Assembly (NCBI RefSeq): GCF_037975245.1
Contig: NC_092569.1
Span: 34,444,668 to 34,508,667, forward strand
Origin: Apostichopus japonicus
Taxonomy: Eukaryota > Echinodermata > Holothuroidea > Aspidochirotida > Stichopodidae
Direction of reading: 5' to 3'
DNA length: 64,000 nucleotides
The notes beneath the pieces were generated by a model that did not search any database, had not been told where the DNA came from, and saw only the letters and a list, made by a program, of their open reading frames with translations. A program made the position numbers and the translations under genes. Positions 25,501 through 38,274 of this stretch are shown here, piece after piece. The first letter of the stretch is position 1; every line of letters begins with the position of its first letter.

Positions 25501-27900
25501 TATTTTATTATTTTAATCTAGATTTAGCATTAAGGATGAAACCAAATTATCTTTAATTAAACATATATAAACATAGACAATACCCTTACAGCATTATGAA
25601 ATTATATCGAATTGTATTAAAAGAAATTGTTTTTCGCTTCGTTTGTTTGACTCTTTGGAAGGGGCGGGGAGGAGGGGAGGGGGTTGTGGTTTCTACGGAC
25701 CCACGTGATGGTATCTATATATCTTAGTGATGTAAATATTACGTAATACTTTCGTAATCATTTTGTTAATCATATTTACAAAAACTAATGTATATGTAAA
25801 TTACTCGACATGTAACGACATAAGACAAAGAATATGTAAATAGTATCTTATAAATCATTAATTTTTTTCAATATTTGCTAATGAATACTACGGAATATCC
25901 TTATACCGCTTATGCGATAATAACTGTTACACGCGTACGTATTAGGTACATAATGCCCATATGTCAGAATGGGATCATACATGTACGATTTATGTTATGG
26001 AACTAATTCATCAAATAAAACCATTCATAACTTCTTATATTAAATGAACAAAAACTAATTACAATTCTTAAGTCATTGTTTACGTAAACTCACCTTCTTT
26101 TAATTTTTTATTTAATTTGAAACGTTTATCAAAGTATATAATTTTTTTATTTCGATAACGTCGAACGATAAATCGCACTTGCAGTACGTACATCGCTAGC
26201 AATAATTAGGTTCTATTATCCACCGTATTCAATATAAACGACTAAGATATATATTAAAAAAAATTCTAGATAAAGAATTCGTTTAGCCTTTTATCTTATT
26301 TGATCTTAAACATGAAAACATTCTCCAAACATGTATAAAAACCCAGCCAAACTTTTATTTTAGTATTTTTATTTTACGAATTTGTGGTAAAGACAATCAA
26401 ATTCTTTCACAAGAATCGACTTGCTCAACGCGAACATTAATATATTAGAACTCCACCAACATCAGGGGTTTCATAAACCAGATTTAAATTAAAAAGAAGC
26501 CATTACATCGAATTTGTTTGCATTTTTGAACGAATTTTTAATACTAAAACTTACCTTATCCGCGTGTCTGTTACAGCTTTCAAATTTAAGTGTTTTTTTC
26601 CGTAATAGTGTGTACAACCATTCGGTGATATGCCTGCAACTGATAATAGCACCGAGACAGACACATAACTTTGACGACGCTAAGGTTCTAACACACTAGA
26701 GCTTACACCGTTCCTAGTTTGCTTCAAGCATTTTTCCGACAAACGTACAAATTTCCATAACTGTGTTTACATTGTGGAAGTTCTTCTGTAGCGATGGAGG
26801 TTCGCATTGAGATAAGTTAAAGGGACCTCTATCGAAAGGTTACATTGAACGGGGAATAGAAGAAGGAAAAAACTACTGGCCGCCCGGGGGTCGAATTATA
26901 TGGAAAGAGCTTTACAATATTTTAGTATTTTAGGGAAAGTCATATAAATAGATAGCAGAATTGTAAGTGTCACTTAATTCCTACTTAATTGCTCATTTAT
27001 GGTTAAAGAAAGAGTTTAATCTTGAAGATGACAATATGTGTAGCTGGCAATCTTGATTACCGAAATGTCTTAAGATGCATCAAGCCCAAAGCCGAAAAGG
27101 GATATTTACAACCCTCTCAATACCTAAATAATAAAAAAATATAAAAATTGACTATTATTAAAGTTATCATTTAAAAAATGACAGATTGTTATGAAGAAAT
27201 AAAATACGTTGCAGAATATATATTATAGTTTGGCAATGAAACAATATTAATATATGAACAAAACCAAGTAACTTAGTTCCTCATATTTTTGTCATATATT
27301 TGAACCCATCATACATGAAAAACATTAAATTAAAATAACAATATGAAAGATTAAACATGATATTGTTTGTTTGACAATATTAACTAAATTGTAGTATTCT
27401 TGTTACTTATACATTTCATTAAGAATTTAAAATCTGAATCTTTAATTCTTCCTTGTTAATAAATTATTTTGCTATCGGAGTAAAAAACTAGCCTTTTATT
27501 TTTTTATTTTTCATCCTCAAAAGGTTTCTCATCTGTAAATGAAAACTAAAAGCTACTGTTATGTTACCGGTAAATGTCCATTGTTTTGCTAAATTAATAT
27601 TCCCGTTTTTGTGAGATTTTCAAGCTTTGAAAATGGTCGCTTTTTCTTCATTATTAAAATTCCCTAAATTCCTTTTACGAAACGTGATTTCACTTTCACG
27701 CTTATGAAAAGGCAAAACGTACTAAAGATTCAAACTTACCATTCATTTTTCAATATTTAACTCAGTTATATTTATTTACCCTTTTGCTATTCCTTACTTA
27801 ATCTCTAAATTTACATTATGTTTTAGCGGAAAAGGGAAATGGAGTTAATAAAACCAATCATATCATTACTACCTTCTACCGCATTTTTTCTCAACTTGAT
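22560..27900. other. Long very AT-rich non-coding stretch
   Basis: No supported gene over about 5.3 kb. The frame at 22591-22815 contains a Cys cluster (KCNNCACGEFVCYSSC) but has no start, splice signal or recognised domain, and I do not call it. 25000-27800 is particularly AT-rich, with few simple repeats. Confidence 0.5.
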
Positions 27901-27913
27901 GAGGAGTTGGTAC

Positions 27914-27923
<10 letters not shown>

Positions 27924-28008
<85 letters not shown>
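27924..28008. repeat. TA microsatellite
   Basis: About 42 uninterrupted TA units preceded by CATACATACA. Its open frame (poly-YI) is an artefact. Confidence 0.95.
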
Positions 28009-28011
<3 letters not shown>

Positions 28012-28673
28012 GATAGCACCATTCGGAAGTGGGTTATCTTACTATACCATGCGAGTACAATCCAAACGTACTATGTCACCAAACCATGGCTTAGCTTGTA
28101 CGTTTCACCTCGTGTGGCGTTCCTCATTACCCATTCGGAATTTTGTTGCCCAATATGAAAGACAATTGCAGATGTAAACACCATGTTTTATGGATGAATC
28201 CTCTGTTGTACTTTGACCGTCCAGTGTTTGACCTCAAGACCTTCCAGTTCCCTGCTTTTAACACACTCGTCTTTAACCGTGTTATTAATTGTCTTCAGAG
28301 CTATTTGAATCTATCCGCACTAATCATAAATATGTATTAAGCTCGCATCAAATCAGCCAATCACCACGTTTTTATAGTGCAAAAAAAATCCTAACATTGT
28401 ATATTGTATGATAACGTTCTTGAAGTTCATTTCGAAAGTATTTACTGATAACTTAAGAACCTCTTTCTTGTTTCGACGTCTGAATTGGTTTGTTTCTATC
28501 TAAAGAACGACTGATATTATTGATTCTTCAAAAACAAAAGAATGATATTAATAATCACCAATCCACTGCGTTGACTTAAAACCACCTCTACATATATGAT
28601 AAAGACATAAGCCCATAGTTATGTTCGATTGTTAATTGGTATTGGTCTTGATAAGGTCATTGATAGATACATT

Positions 28674-29067
28674 AAACGGATGAACAGATGAACGGATGGA
28701 CGGATGGACGGATGACGGATGAACGGATGAACGGATGAACGGATGGACGGATGAACGGATGGACGGATGAACGGATGGACGGATGGACGGATGGACGGAT
28801 GACGGATGAATGAGAATATGAGTCAATGAGTCAATGAATGAATGAATGAATGAATGAATGAATGGATGGATGGATGGATGGATGGATGGATGGATGGATG
28901 GATGGATGGATGGATGGATGGATGGATGGATGGATGGATGGATGGATGGATGGATGGATGGATGGATGGATGGATGGATGGATGGATGGATGGATGGATG
29001 GATGGATGGATGGATGGATGGATGGATGGATGGATGGATGGATGGATGGATGGATGGATGGATGGAT
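28674..29067 (+). repeat. Compound ATGG / CGGATGAA microsatellite
   Basis: Three abutting zones: an 8/12-bp-step array of CGGATGAA and CGGATGGA (28674-28805), a short GAAT run (28838-28862), then more than 50 perfect GGAT units (28862-29067). Because a 4-base unit reads as a 12-base triplet cycle, frames stay open and give MDGW poly-peptides in all three plus frames. These are not genes. Confidence 0.95.
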
Positions 29068-29079
29068 GAATTGCGTGAT

Positions 29080-32000
29080 GAATGAATATATATATGGATG
29101 AATGGATGATTAATAGATTGATGGATTATTTGAATGATTTATTGTATGATGGATCGATTGTGTTATTGATAGTAAGATTGAACGTGTGATTAATTTATTG
29201 ATTTAAGATCTATTGTTTTCTTGTTTGATTGTTTTATTAATCGATTAATTGATTTACTTTTGTAATAAACGCCACCATAAAACCTCTACCACAATGTTTA
29301 TGTCGTATATATTTTAATGCAATGCTTTATGTTTTTATTGGTAAAAGTGTTTGTCTCAGTTTCATTAATCCTGATGAGTTATCATAACATGTATAACATA
29401 TTCACTGGTACTGTTGAATTCCTTTAACTAATTTACATATTACCACCAAATTGTTGTTGACGATATTATAAATTCAGCTTGAAACCGTGCAATGACGTCA
29501 TCGTATCGATGTTGCTTCCCTCCAAAGTGTTATCGACATACGGCCAAAGACAAAGTCAGAAAGTGTCTGGTTAATCCATCGTTATTTGTAGATTAGGATC
29601 TCCTAAATAAATTCTTTTCCCCAAATGCATAAATGATATACCCAAAGGCAAACTTTGATAATATCGTTTCTTCGCTGCAAAATTTTCAGCCGAAGATTTA
29701 CTTATATACAAAAGGGAAAGAAACGAGAGGGGGGGGGGGTGGGGGGATAAGGATTCGGACAATTTTTGTTGCTTTCCGATCTTTGCGTATCTTTACATTT
29801 CTGCTCATATATTCCCAAAGGATTGTGATATGAATCCCTTGTTTACATTGATAAAAAGATAGGATTGAAACAAACACAAACTATATCTGATTGTATTGTA
29901 TCTTCGAGCCGAGAAGAGGATGAATACGGCGGCCCCGTGACACGATGTACTTACACTAGTTCACAAACTGGGTCATAGTCACAAAAAGGAATATCGTAAA
30001 ACTACTGGTGTTGGAATAAATACACATTCCGCGTGCCATAAGGTTGTCGATCGCTACTTACCCCGTCTGGAAGCTTTCACGGGATTTGATGGGTCTCGTA
30101 GATAAAGTGGTACGCTAAAGGAGACCCCAATCATCATATTTTGTTTATCTGAAAAGAGGTTTGTGAATAAAGCTTCCTTCAAACAGCTAAGAAATATATT
30201 ACTACGTTTGGGTTATATCCTTTATTAGTTTTCGTGATTTGGAAACTGTCATTTTGTAAATATGTGATGTCATAGTTAGGCTATGATGTTATGTCGCAAT
30301 ATAGTGTCATAGCTGTGACACAGGTAAGGAGACACACTAAAAATCATCATATCTACCTTATCTGACACAGATATTTGTGTTGAACAACTGGTCTAAATAA
30401 CTCAGAAAAATATTACCCCGTTTGGGCGATAGTCTATAGACCTTGTCGCATCTCAGTACGTGGAAGCTGCCATTTTGTAAATCTTTGTTTTTCTTTTCAT
30501 ATTTTCCAGGTAAAATGTTGACAGTGTTGACACGGAAATTAATGCCATCAAAAGCCATTTCCATTACAGGAAAGAAAAACATTGTAGCCTAATAAATGAA
30601 GAAAAATCATAATAATTTAAATGAAGCACATGTTCCTCTGTATGTCATATTTACATTCAAATTAATGTAGTAGCCTAGATATACTGAAGCATACATCTGC
30701 ATATACCTGTACAAGGTTAGGCTATTGTACTGTTAGTGGACTATATTACTATACTATGTTATTACTGTCGTACGTAAATTTGTTACGTATTACAGCAATA
30801 TGTTACTGTTGCAGAAAAAAAATAATGTACTACTTTATAGTAAAATTGTAGCAATACAATGTTTACTTCATGGGTGAGAGAAAGCTGTCGATTTATTGAG
30901 AAACTGTGAAATGTAAACTAGGTATTACTGAAAATGCCTGTTCCAACTAAGGAATGCTTGTCACGTTTGTATGTACGTGAAGTACTAATGTGCGTACATA
31001 CAACACTATAACATGCATATACATGTTTATAGTACGATAAACAGCACAGAACGTAAACATACTATCCCATACCCGTATATAAAGTACACAATACTCAGTG
31101 GGTTTAGTACCATTATAGTAACAGAAAAATTGTAAGATTTCCCGAACTATTGAAATATAACTTGACTATTCAAGCAAACTAAGTACTGTTTTGTATGGAT
31201 ATTTTACAAGACGAAGTAGTCACTTTGAAGAGGATGGAAGTAGGGGTAGAAGGAGGGAGGGATGGGGGTCTGGTGTTCTGTATGCTGAATTGAATCTCAC
31301 AGTAGTATGGCGCCATCTACAATTCGGTAAAATTGTAAATGTGAAAAGGGCGGGGGGGGGGGGGGGGTGTTGTTACCTTAATCCAACTTCTTCCTCATTG
31401 ACTGAAATTTTTCTCGATTTGAGAAATGTGTTAAACATGTTATCATTTCATTTTGACGAAAAAGCAGGATTCAGAGGATATTAGAGGATAGCTTTCTTTC
31501 ATTTATCGAAACGTTCCATGACGATTTATTGTAAACAATGAGAGGAATCCTGCTCATATAAAGTGACGACACCTCCCCCTCCTCGCTCCTCCGCCCATCC
31601 ACCCCCCCCCTCCACAGCCCAAACGTCCGCACCTTACTCCTATGTTAGTGTCATCTTGATCAAGATTTTCTCCTCTGAAGCCTCGGGTGATAATTACCTG
31701 ATGGACTGTCCTTCATCTCAACAATGGCGGCACCAACTGATGACTATAATCGCGCTAAAAATCTGACAATCTCAAACAGAAACCAAACGGACTCTCTCCA
31801 CCATTTAATTGACTTTTTGTGAATTGGTGTAAAGACTACTATTCTCTGTAGTGTCAAAAGGGATGTTTCAAAGAAAGAAATCTAACGATTAAATCCTATT
31901 TTCTCCTCTATAAGTTGGTTTGTTACAATGAACTATACACCCTTTTAAGCTTCTTTCTCTTTTTAAAGCTAACATTTCAAATCTCTCTCTTTTCTCTCTC

Positions 32001-32530
32001 TCCCCTTGAGGTGTCTTTCAATACAAATGACCAGCCTCCCTTCTTCAGCCGTTTATACCCTTTCGGCTGTTTGAGAAAAGGGGATCAGAAAGTGTGTACA
32101 TAAAGAAACTAGATCGTTGGGTAAATATCGTAGAAATTTGAGTAACGGTGATTTGGCTGTATGTATAAACTCTTTTCGATTTTCAAGAAAGTAGAAATAA
32201 TAGTTCTTCGTCATCTGGGGTAACTGGTTAAATATTTGTCACCAGATTTTGTAACTTTAGACCGGCTAAGAGGAAGTCAAGTGGGTTCATTAGCGCCTCG
32301 AGTTCAATAAATAAATCTTTAAACATAACAAACATGTTTATTTGTCAGATTTTTGTAACCAAATCCAATTTTATACTGCTTTAGTAAAAAAAACAAAACA
32401 AAAAAACACAATTGATCGATGCTGTTCAAAAGGTATCTTTGAAATTATATTACTGACGGATTATTAAAATAGTTCTTATTTTTGTAATTATTTCATGACT
32501 GTTATAACGAAATCATCCATTAAACTACAA
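29080..32530. other. Non-coding stretch
   Basis: No supported gene. It holds a CRE palindrome at 29493-29500, a G11 tract at 29729-29739, the diverged duplication at 30118-30485 (listed separately), a G16 tract at 31352-31367 and a C9 tract at 31602-31610. Confidence 0.5.
30118..30485 (+). repeat. Diverged direct duplication, two copies
   Basis: Copies at 30118-30262 and 30326-30485 share, in order, AAGGAGAC, AATCATCATAT, TATCTG, an AGAAA/TATTAC segment followed by CGTTTGGG, and finally CATTTTGTAAAT. Intervening sequence is diverged. It could be two fragments of an old dispersed repeat or a local tandem duplication. Confidence 0.55.
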
Positions 32531-32539
32531 TCGTTACTC

Positions 32540-33660
32540 TGAAGCAAGAACAATTGTTTAGTTGTTTAAACAAAAACAGGGCTCTGAGCAAGAACAATAG
32601 TTCTCTCGTTAATAAAAGAAGTGCTCTAAAGCAAGAACAATTGTTCTATTGTGAATGAAAAGTGCACTGAACTGGTATGAGAAACAATAACAATTTGACT
32701 GTTATTACATAAATACCCTTATTCAAGTATATAAGAACCATTGTTTACTATTGTCAATGGTAGTGATTTAAAGCAAGTATGTTAAGAGTAAGTTTATTGT
32801 GTAATGGAAGTAATCTCAGTCTAGTGTATCAAAACAATTGCTCTATTGTTAATGAAAGTGCTCCAAAACAGGAACGATGGTTCTATTGTTAAATCAAAGT
32901 GTTCTGAAACAAAAAAAGATAAGAAAAATATAATATATTCTATTGGTCATTATTTTGCAGTGTAGTGTATCAAACTATTGTTGGTAAATCCTTTCTGAAT
33001 CAAGAACAATTGCTCTATTAGTAATGAAAATGATCAAAGGCAAGAACAATTGTTCTATAGTCAATTAAAAGGATGCCAAGCATATATTATAACAAATAAA
33101 ATTTAGTCATGAATTTCGGAACACTTGTTGTAAATTAATGTTTTCTGGAGCAAGTATTATAACAACAATAAATGATATCGTTAATGGAAGAACTCTCAGC
33201 CCTCAGTTTAAGAACAATTCTTCCATTCTTAATTAAAGTGTTCTGAAGCAAGAACAATTCTTGTATTGCCAATTAAAGGAATTTAAAACATTTATTATAA
33301 CAAATATTGAAGTTAATTTTTAATGCCAAATTACATTTAGTCAAGATGTAGGAACACTAGTTCTATTGTTAATGAAAGTGCTGTAAAGCAAGAACAATTG
33401 TTCTATTGTTCATGAAAATTATCTAAAGCAAGCATGAACAATACTCGTTTCCCTAAGAAAGTTAAAAATCAAGTACGGATACTAATAATTATTCTATTGT
33501 TCAAGAAAGTGTTCTAAAAGAAATATGGTGAAGACAATTGTTTACAGAGAGGATTACTCAACGATAAAAAATGATAACAATTATCTATATTGTTAATTAA
33601 AGAACAAAGCAAACAATTACAACAAAGAGCATTCTATAAGAATAAGTTCAGAGCAAAATT
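32540..33660 (+). repeat. Decayed ~40-bp array with AGAACAATTGTTCT palindrome
   Basis: More than a dozen recognisable units follow the pattern GCAAGAACAATTGTTCTATT then GTTAATGAAAGTGCTCTAAA. Adjacent starts are about 39-47 bp apart where intact. The perfect 14-bp palindrome AGAACAATTGTTCT survives at 32634-32647, 33043-33056 and 33391-33404, and near matches occur at about ten other positions. The array is old and interrupted by other sequence. Confidence 0.8.
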
Positions 33661-35170
33661 TGACAGATTTTTCACTCATCTCGTCATTTGATGTAATTTA
33701 CATTTAAAAGAAAGAATATTTTCTTACATGATATAAGTAGGAAAAATTCACGGATTAAAAACTTTCTTTATATATTTCTGTATTTACTTTCTTCGTAAAA
33801 ACGGGAGATCATATTTCTGAGTTTTGATTGGGTTTAATAACCGTTCATATCTTATCACCACCAATATATTACTTTCTGACTATTTTCTTCTCTCCTTTTA
33901 TTTCTTCCTTTTAAAGATAATACTTATTTTACCCCATCTGTATCCTTCAAAAAAATTCTCGTATAGCTATAAAATATTAATATATATCTGAGTATTTTTT
34001 TTAGTTCTAATTAATGTTTTTTTTTCTATTTTTGTTGATTATCAATTAATGATTAAAGATAGATCATCTTAATCTTTGCTAAAGGCAAAACAATACTCTC
34101 TAAGTATCTTTAATCTGATAACTTTATCTGCCAAAAAAGAGAGAAGAGGACAAAAAAACAAGATTATTATTTATTTAATAGTCTTTCTTTCTTTTTTCTC
34201 ACAATAACTTGAACCATATCGCTCGTATCTTTTTTCAAAATTGTCAATCAACTTTCCGGCCTAGCTCATTCTATATTTAATCTTGTCTTCTAAATGACCA
34301 TGACTATTTGGACTTATTTCAATAATAATCAAAACAAACCTTGTGATAATATCACCAAGTGATGGATTTTAATTCCATTGATTGATGTGTATTAATGTCT
34401 TCATCATCGCTATAAAGTCGTTTTTATTAAAAATTAAATTCTTTATTTTTCTCGAAGAAATTGAGAAATAAAAAGGTTTGGCATCGATAACGTTAATCAT
34501 CTTCGTATTTGAAAATAAATCTTCTATTCTTGGGCTCTAATAGCCTCATATTTTTATTAATAAAATATCGTAAGAAAAACATTATAGAGAAATACCAGGA
34601 AAGTAGTAGATGAATCATCAATCCTTTTTTTTCACACACCCACCAACCTTCCCCCCCCCCCCCCCATTCATCACCTTTCAAACCTTCAGTTATCACGAAG
34701 GTAATGATGATACCTTTCCACCGCCTAATTTCGTTTCTACCCTCCTCATATTGGGTGATACTTTTATCATGTCCGTTCCGTTTGTCAGCGATCAATGAAA
34801 ACGAAAAAAAGCAGACAATTTTTAAACATTTCTTACAATTTTGTTTACAATTTTCCGTCAAGTGCAGAAGTATTATGTTTATCTTTCATTGTTTCACATA
34901 AATATATAGAAAGTCCACATATCGTTGTTTTATCCAGTTCCAAATGGGTGGGTTGTGGTACAAATGCAGTTGGCGACGGCAACAAGGTAACGTTATTTAA
35001 CGTATATAACTGTGCACTTTGTTGACAAATTAAGAAGAAAAGAGAAGCATGCAAATGAAAACTTGCCCTTTTGTTGATTCAGGTGCTGTAATTCTGGTAT
35101 CGAAGAGGGGCCAATTTTGTCGAATCGTACTTCATGTAAATATGTGGTCCCCCCCCCTCCCCGACCATGT
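33660..35170. other. AT-rich non-coding stretch
   Basis: No supported gene. It holds a C15 tract at 34651-34665 and a C9 tract at 35149-35157. The 122-codon minus frame at 34493-34861 crosses the C15 tract and reads GGGGEGWW, so it is an artefact. Confidence 0.5.
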
Positions 35171-35174
35171 CAAA

Positions 35175-36660
35175 GATTCCCGAATATAACCTGTCTATGT
35201 ATTTACAAGTCACAGTTGATTTCTGAATATAACCTGTCCATGTATTTACAAGTCAGGTTGATTTCCGAATATAACCTATTTATGTATTTACAAGTCAAGT
35301 TTATTTGTGAATACAACCTGTCTATGTATTTATCAGGTTGATTTCTAAATATAACTTGTCTGTGTAGTTACAAGTCACAGTTGATTTCTGAATATCACCT
35401 GTTCATATATATACAAGTCAGGTTGATTTGTGAATACAACCTGTCTATGTATTTATAAGTCAGGTTGATTTCTGAATATCACCTGTCCATGTATTTACAA
35501 GTCAGGTTGATTTCTGAATATCACCTGTCCATGTATTTACAAGTCAGGTTGATTTCTGAATATAACCTGTCTATGTATTTATAAGTCAGGTTGATTTCTG
35601 AATATCACCTGTCCATGTATTTACAAGTCAGGTTGATTTCTGAATATAACCTGTCCATGTATTTACAAATCAGGTTGATTTATGAATACAAACTCTCTAT
35701 GTATTTATAAGTCAGGTTGATTTCTGAATATCACCTGTCCATGTATTTACAAGTCAGGTTGATTTCTGAATATAACCTGTCTATGTAATCAAAAGTCAGG
35801 TTGATTTCTGAATATAACCTGTCCATGTATTTACAAGTCAGGTTGATTTATGAATACAACCTGTCTATGTATTTATAAGTCAGGTTGATTTCTGAATATA
35901 ACCTGTCTATGTATTTATAAGTCAGGTTGATTTCTGAATATCACCTGTCCATGTATTTACAAGTCAGGTTGATTTCTGAATATAACCTGTCCATGTATTT
36001 ACAAATCAGGTTGATTTATGAATACAAACTCTCTATGTATTTATAAGTCAGGTTGATTTCTGAATATCACCTGTCCATGTATTTACAAGTCAGGTTGATT
36101 TCTGAATATAACCTGTCCATGTATTTACAAATCAGGTTGATTTCTGAATACAAACTGTCTATGTAATTACAAGTCAGGTTGATTTCTGAATATAACCTGT
36201 CCATGTATTTACAAATCAGGTTGATTTATGAATACAACCTGTCTATGTATTTATAAGTCAGGTTGATTTCTGAATATCACCTGTCCATGTATTTACAAGT
36301 CAGGTTGATTTCTGAATATAACCTGTCCATGTATTTACAAATCAGGTTGATTTATGAATACAAACTGTCTATGTATTTACAAGTCAGGTTGATTTCTGAA
36401 TATAACCTGTCCATGTATTTACAAATCAGGTTGATTTCTAAATACAACCTGTCTATGTATTTATAAGTCAGGTTGATTTATGAATACAAACTGTCCATGT
36501 ATTTACAAGTCAGGTTGATTTCTAAATACAACCTGTCTATGTATTTGTCAGGTTGATTTCTGAATGTAACCTTTCTATGTTTTTATCAGGTTGATTTCTG
36601 AATATAACCTGTCCATGTATTTACAAATCAGGTTGATTTCCGAATATAACCTGTCCATGC
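35175..36660 (+). repeat. 42-bp minisatellite, about 35 copies
   Basis: Head-to-tail 42-bp units carry GATTTCTGAATATAACCTGT then CCATGTATTTACAAGTCAGG. Variant units (AATATCACC, AATACAAACTCT, TTATAAGTC, TTACAAATC) recur in ordered blocks. For example, the variant AATACAAACTCTCTATG occurs twice, 336 bp (8 units) apart, with matching neighbours, which implies multi-unit duplication. The unit length is a multiple of three, so one frame encodes a 14-residue period (MYLQVRLISEYNLS). Units with TTATAAGTC introduce TAA, so it is open only in pieces. Confidence 0.95.
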
Positions 36661-37435
36661 ATGTTTGTTATTTAGAAGATACAAAAGGTGTTTAGATCCT
36701 CGTTAATTCCAAATTAAATCCTCAGGTTTGATTAGTAAATTTAACATTCGATAACATACCGGAGAAAAACCAGTGCCACAAAAAGAAAAAAAAAATGAAT
36801 TCTGAACCCATAAGAGATTATAATGCATCGAATCCTAAGGTTAAAAATTTCTGGCAAAAGAAAGAGAGAAAAAAATGAGAATTCAAACGGCAGGTCATGA
36901 CATTACCTTCGAAGATTAAGTTTGAGATTTGTGACTCCCTCCAAAGAGTTAAAAATATATTCTAAAATTGACGAAAGTAAATGTATGATACGTTTGTCTA
37001 TTTCTGTTCCACTGGTCTCCCTCACGGCATTTACTATTTTAAATATAAATTCTTTTACAAGTTTACATACTAGAGAAAGTTCCCGGGGTTTGTTTTTCAA
37101 GAATACAGAGAATATATATTCCGCCGCTCTGTTTGATGATAAGTTTGGACGTTACTTTGTATAAAAGAAATACAAAATAACTGCAAAACCCAGTAAATAG
37201 ACAACGTGTTTGTTTTTGGCAGAAATGTTATGAACATGAATTCAAAGCATGATAAAAAGTGACGATAGTTTATTTACATTAATTAGATAATTTGTTAGAT
37301 AATCAATGCAATGATGACATTATCACATGATCACATAATCACATTATCATGACGAAATCATGTGCCACATAAACACACACCGTTGTACTTCAAAGTGTTC
37401 AATTAATAAAATAGTAAGTACTCTGATGATTCGCG

Positions 37436-37486
37436 CTCTGGCCGACCAAAGTAACGTGGTTTCGAGCCCTGGTCGGCCAAAGTAAC
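37436..37486. repeat. Small paired repeat with B-box-like core
   Basis: TGGCCGACCA (37439-37448) and TGGTCGGCCA (37470-37479) are perfect reverse complements. With the following CCAAAGTAACG the same two segments are also near-perfect direct repeats. Between them lies GGTTTCGAGCCC, resembling a pol III B box. It may be a relic of a tRNA-derived SINE. Confidence 0.4.
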
Positions 37487-38090
37487 GGTGTTCTTAATAT
37501 AAAATGTTCTTCCAAATTGTAGAAACAAGAGATATAAAACTATGTTGGATTGAGCCCCCGACGTGACGTGTAAGTCATAAGACATTGGGCTTCTTCTACA
37601 TATTCATGAGGCTACTTACCATCGTGAAATAATCATTAACATATCATTATCATTTCATTTGATATCATTATCTCATAATTTGTTCAGTTTATCGACTTGT
37701 CATAAGCATAGGCAGTCACAAATAACGACTATTCCGAAGGCCATGTAAACTTATGTAAATGTCATCGTTGATATATGTGTTGCATTGCTCTAATCATCCG
37801 TAACATACATGTGATTGTAAAATGAGATAACTTTCGAAACAAACGAAACTGTATAAAGCACTGGAAACGTTTGCCCTTTTTCTTTAGTTCTTTTAAAAGC
37901 TGTTAATCATCTTAATCGAAGGAATTTCTTCCATTACTGATACCAGCTGTTAAATCATCTACACTTAATTGTCTATTTTCTTAAAGTCATTTTATTCAAC
38001 ACCTAAATTCTACCCCTGGGACTACTCCCTCTTTTCTCTCTTTCCTTATTTCTTTCTTTCTCTCATTCTTTCTTTTTTGATACTTTTAGC

Positions 38091-38274
38091 CATTCCTTCT
38101 TACCCCCTCAAGCTTGTCGGTTTAATAGAGGGGAAAACCCACCCTCTTACACGGATCATAGAGCCGAGCTTTTTAGAATTATCAACTAAAATTAAGTTTC
38201 TGATCGACGCTTTGCGCAATGGTTTACCTAAGGGGTCCATTTTAAACTTGTCAGTTGCTTCGCGTTCGCTATAA
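38091..38274 (+). CDS. Possible terminal coding exon, unrecognised
   Basis: An excellent pyrimidine tract (CTCTTTCC...TTCTTTCTTTTTTGATACTTTTAG) ends at an AG just before 38091. An open frame follows for about 60 codons to a TAA at 38272-38274. The segment is less AT-rich than its flanks and reads KLVGLIEGKTHPLTRIIEPS, then LSTKIKFLIDALRNGLPKGS. It could be a last exon. The complementary strand just beyond (38276-38518) also has an 80-codon frame, which lowers the value of openness as evidence. No known family is recognised. Confidence 0.2.

Noticed and set aside
28854-29101. Three overlapping MDGW-repeat open frames
   Set aside because: They are translations of the GGAT microsatellite; a 4-bp unit keeps all three frames open.
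34493-34861. 122-codon minus-strand frame
   Set aside because: It crosses a C15 tract (GGGGEGWW), has no bias or motif, and overlaps open frames on the other strand.
35117-36466. Repeat protein encoded by the 42-bp array
   Set aside because: TAA occurs in every TTATAAGTC variant unit, so no frame spans the array and no start or splice context is seen.
35175-36660. CRISPR array
   Set aside because: Units are contiguous 42-bp repeats with no unique spacers, in a eukaryotic context.
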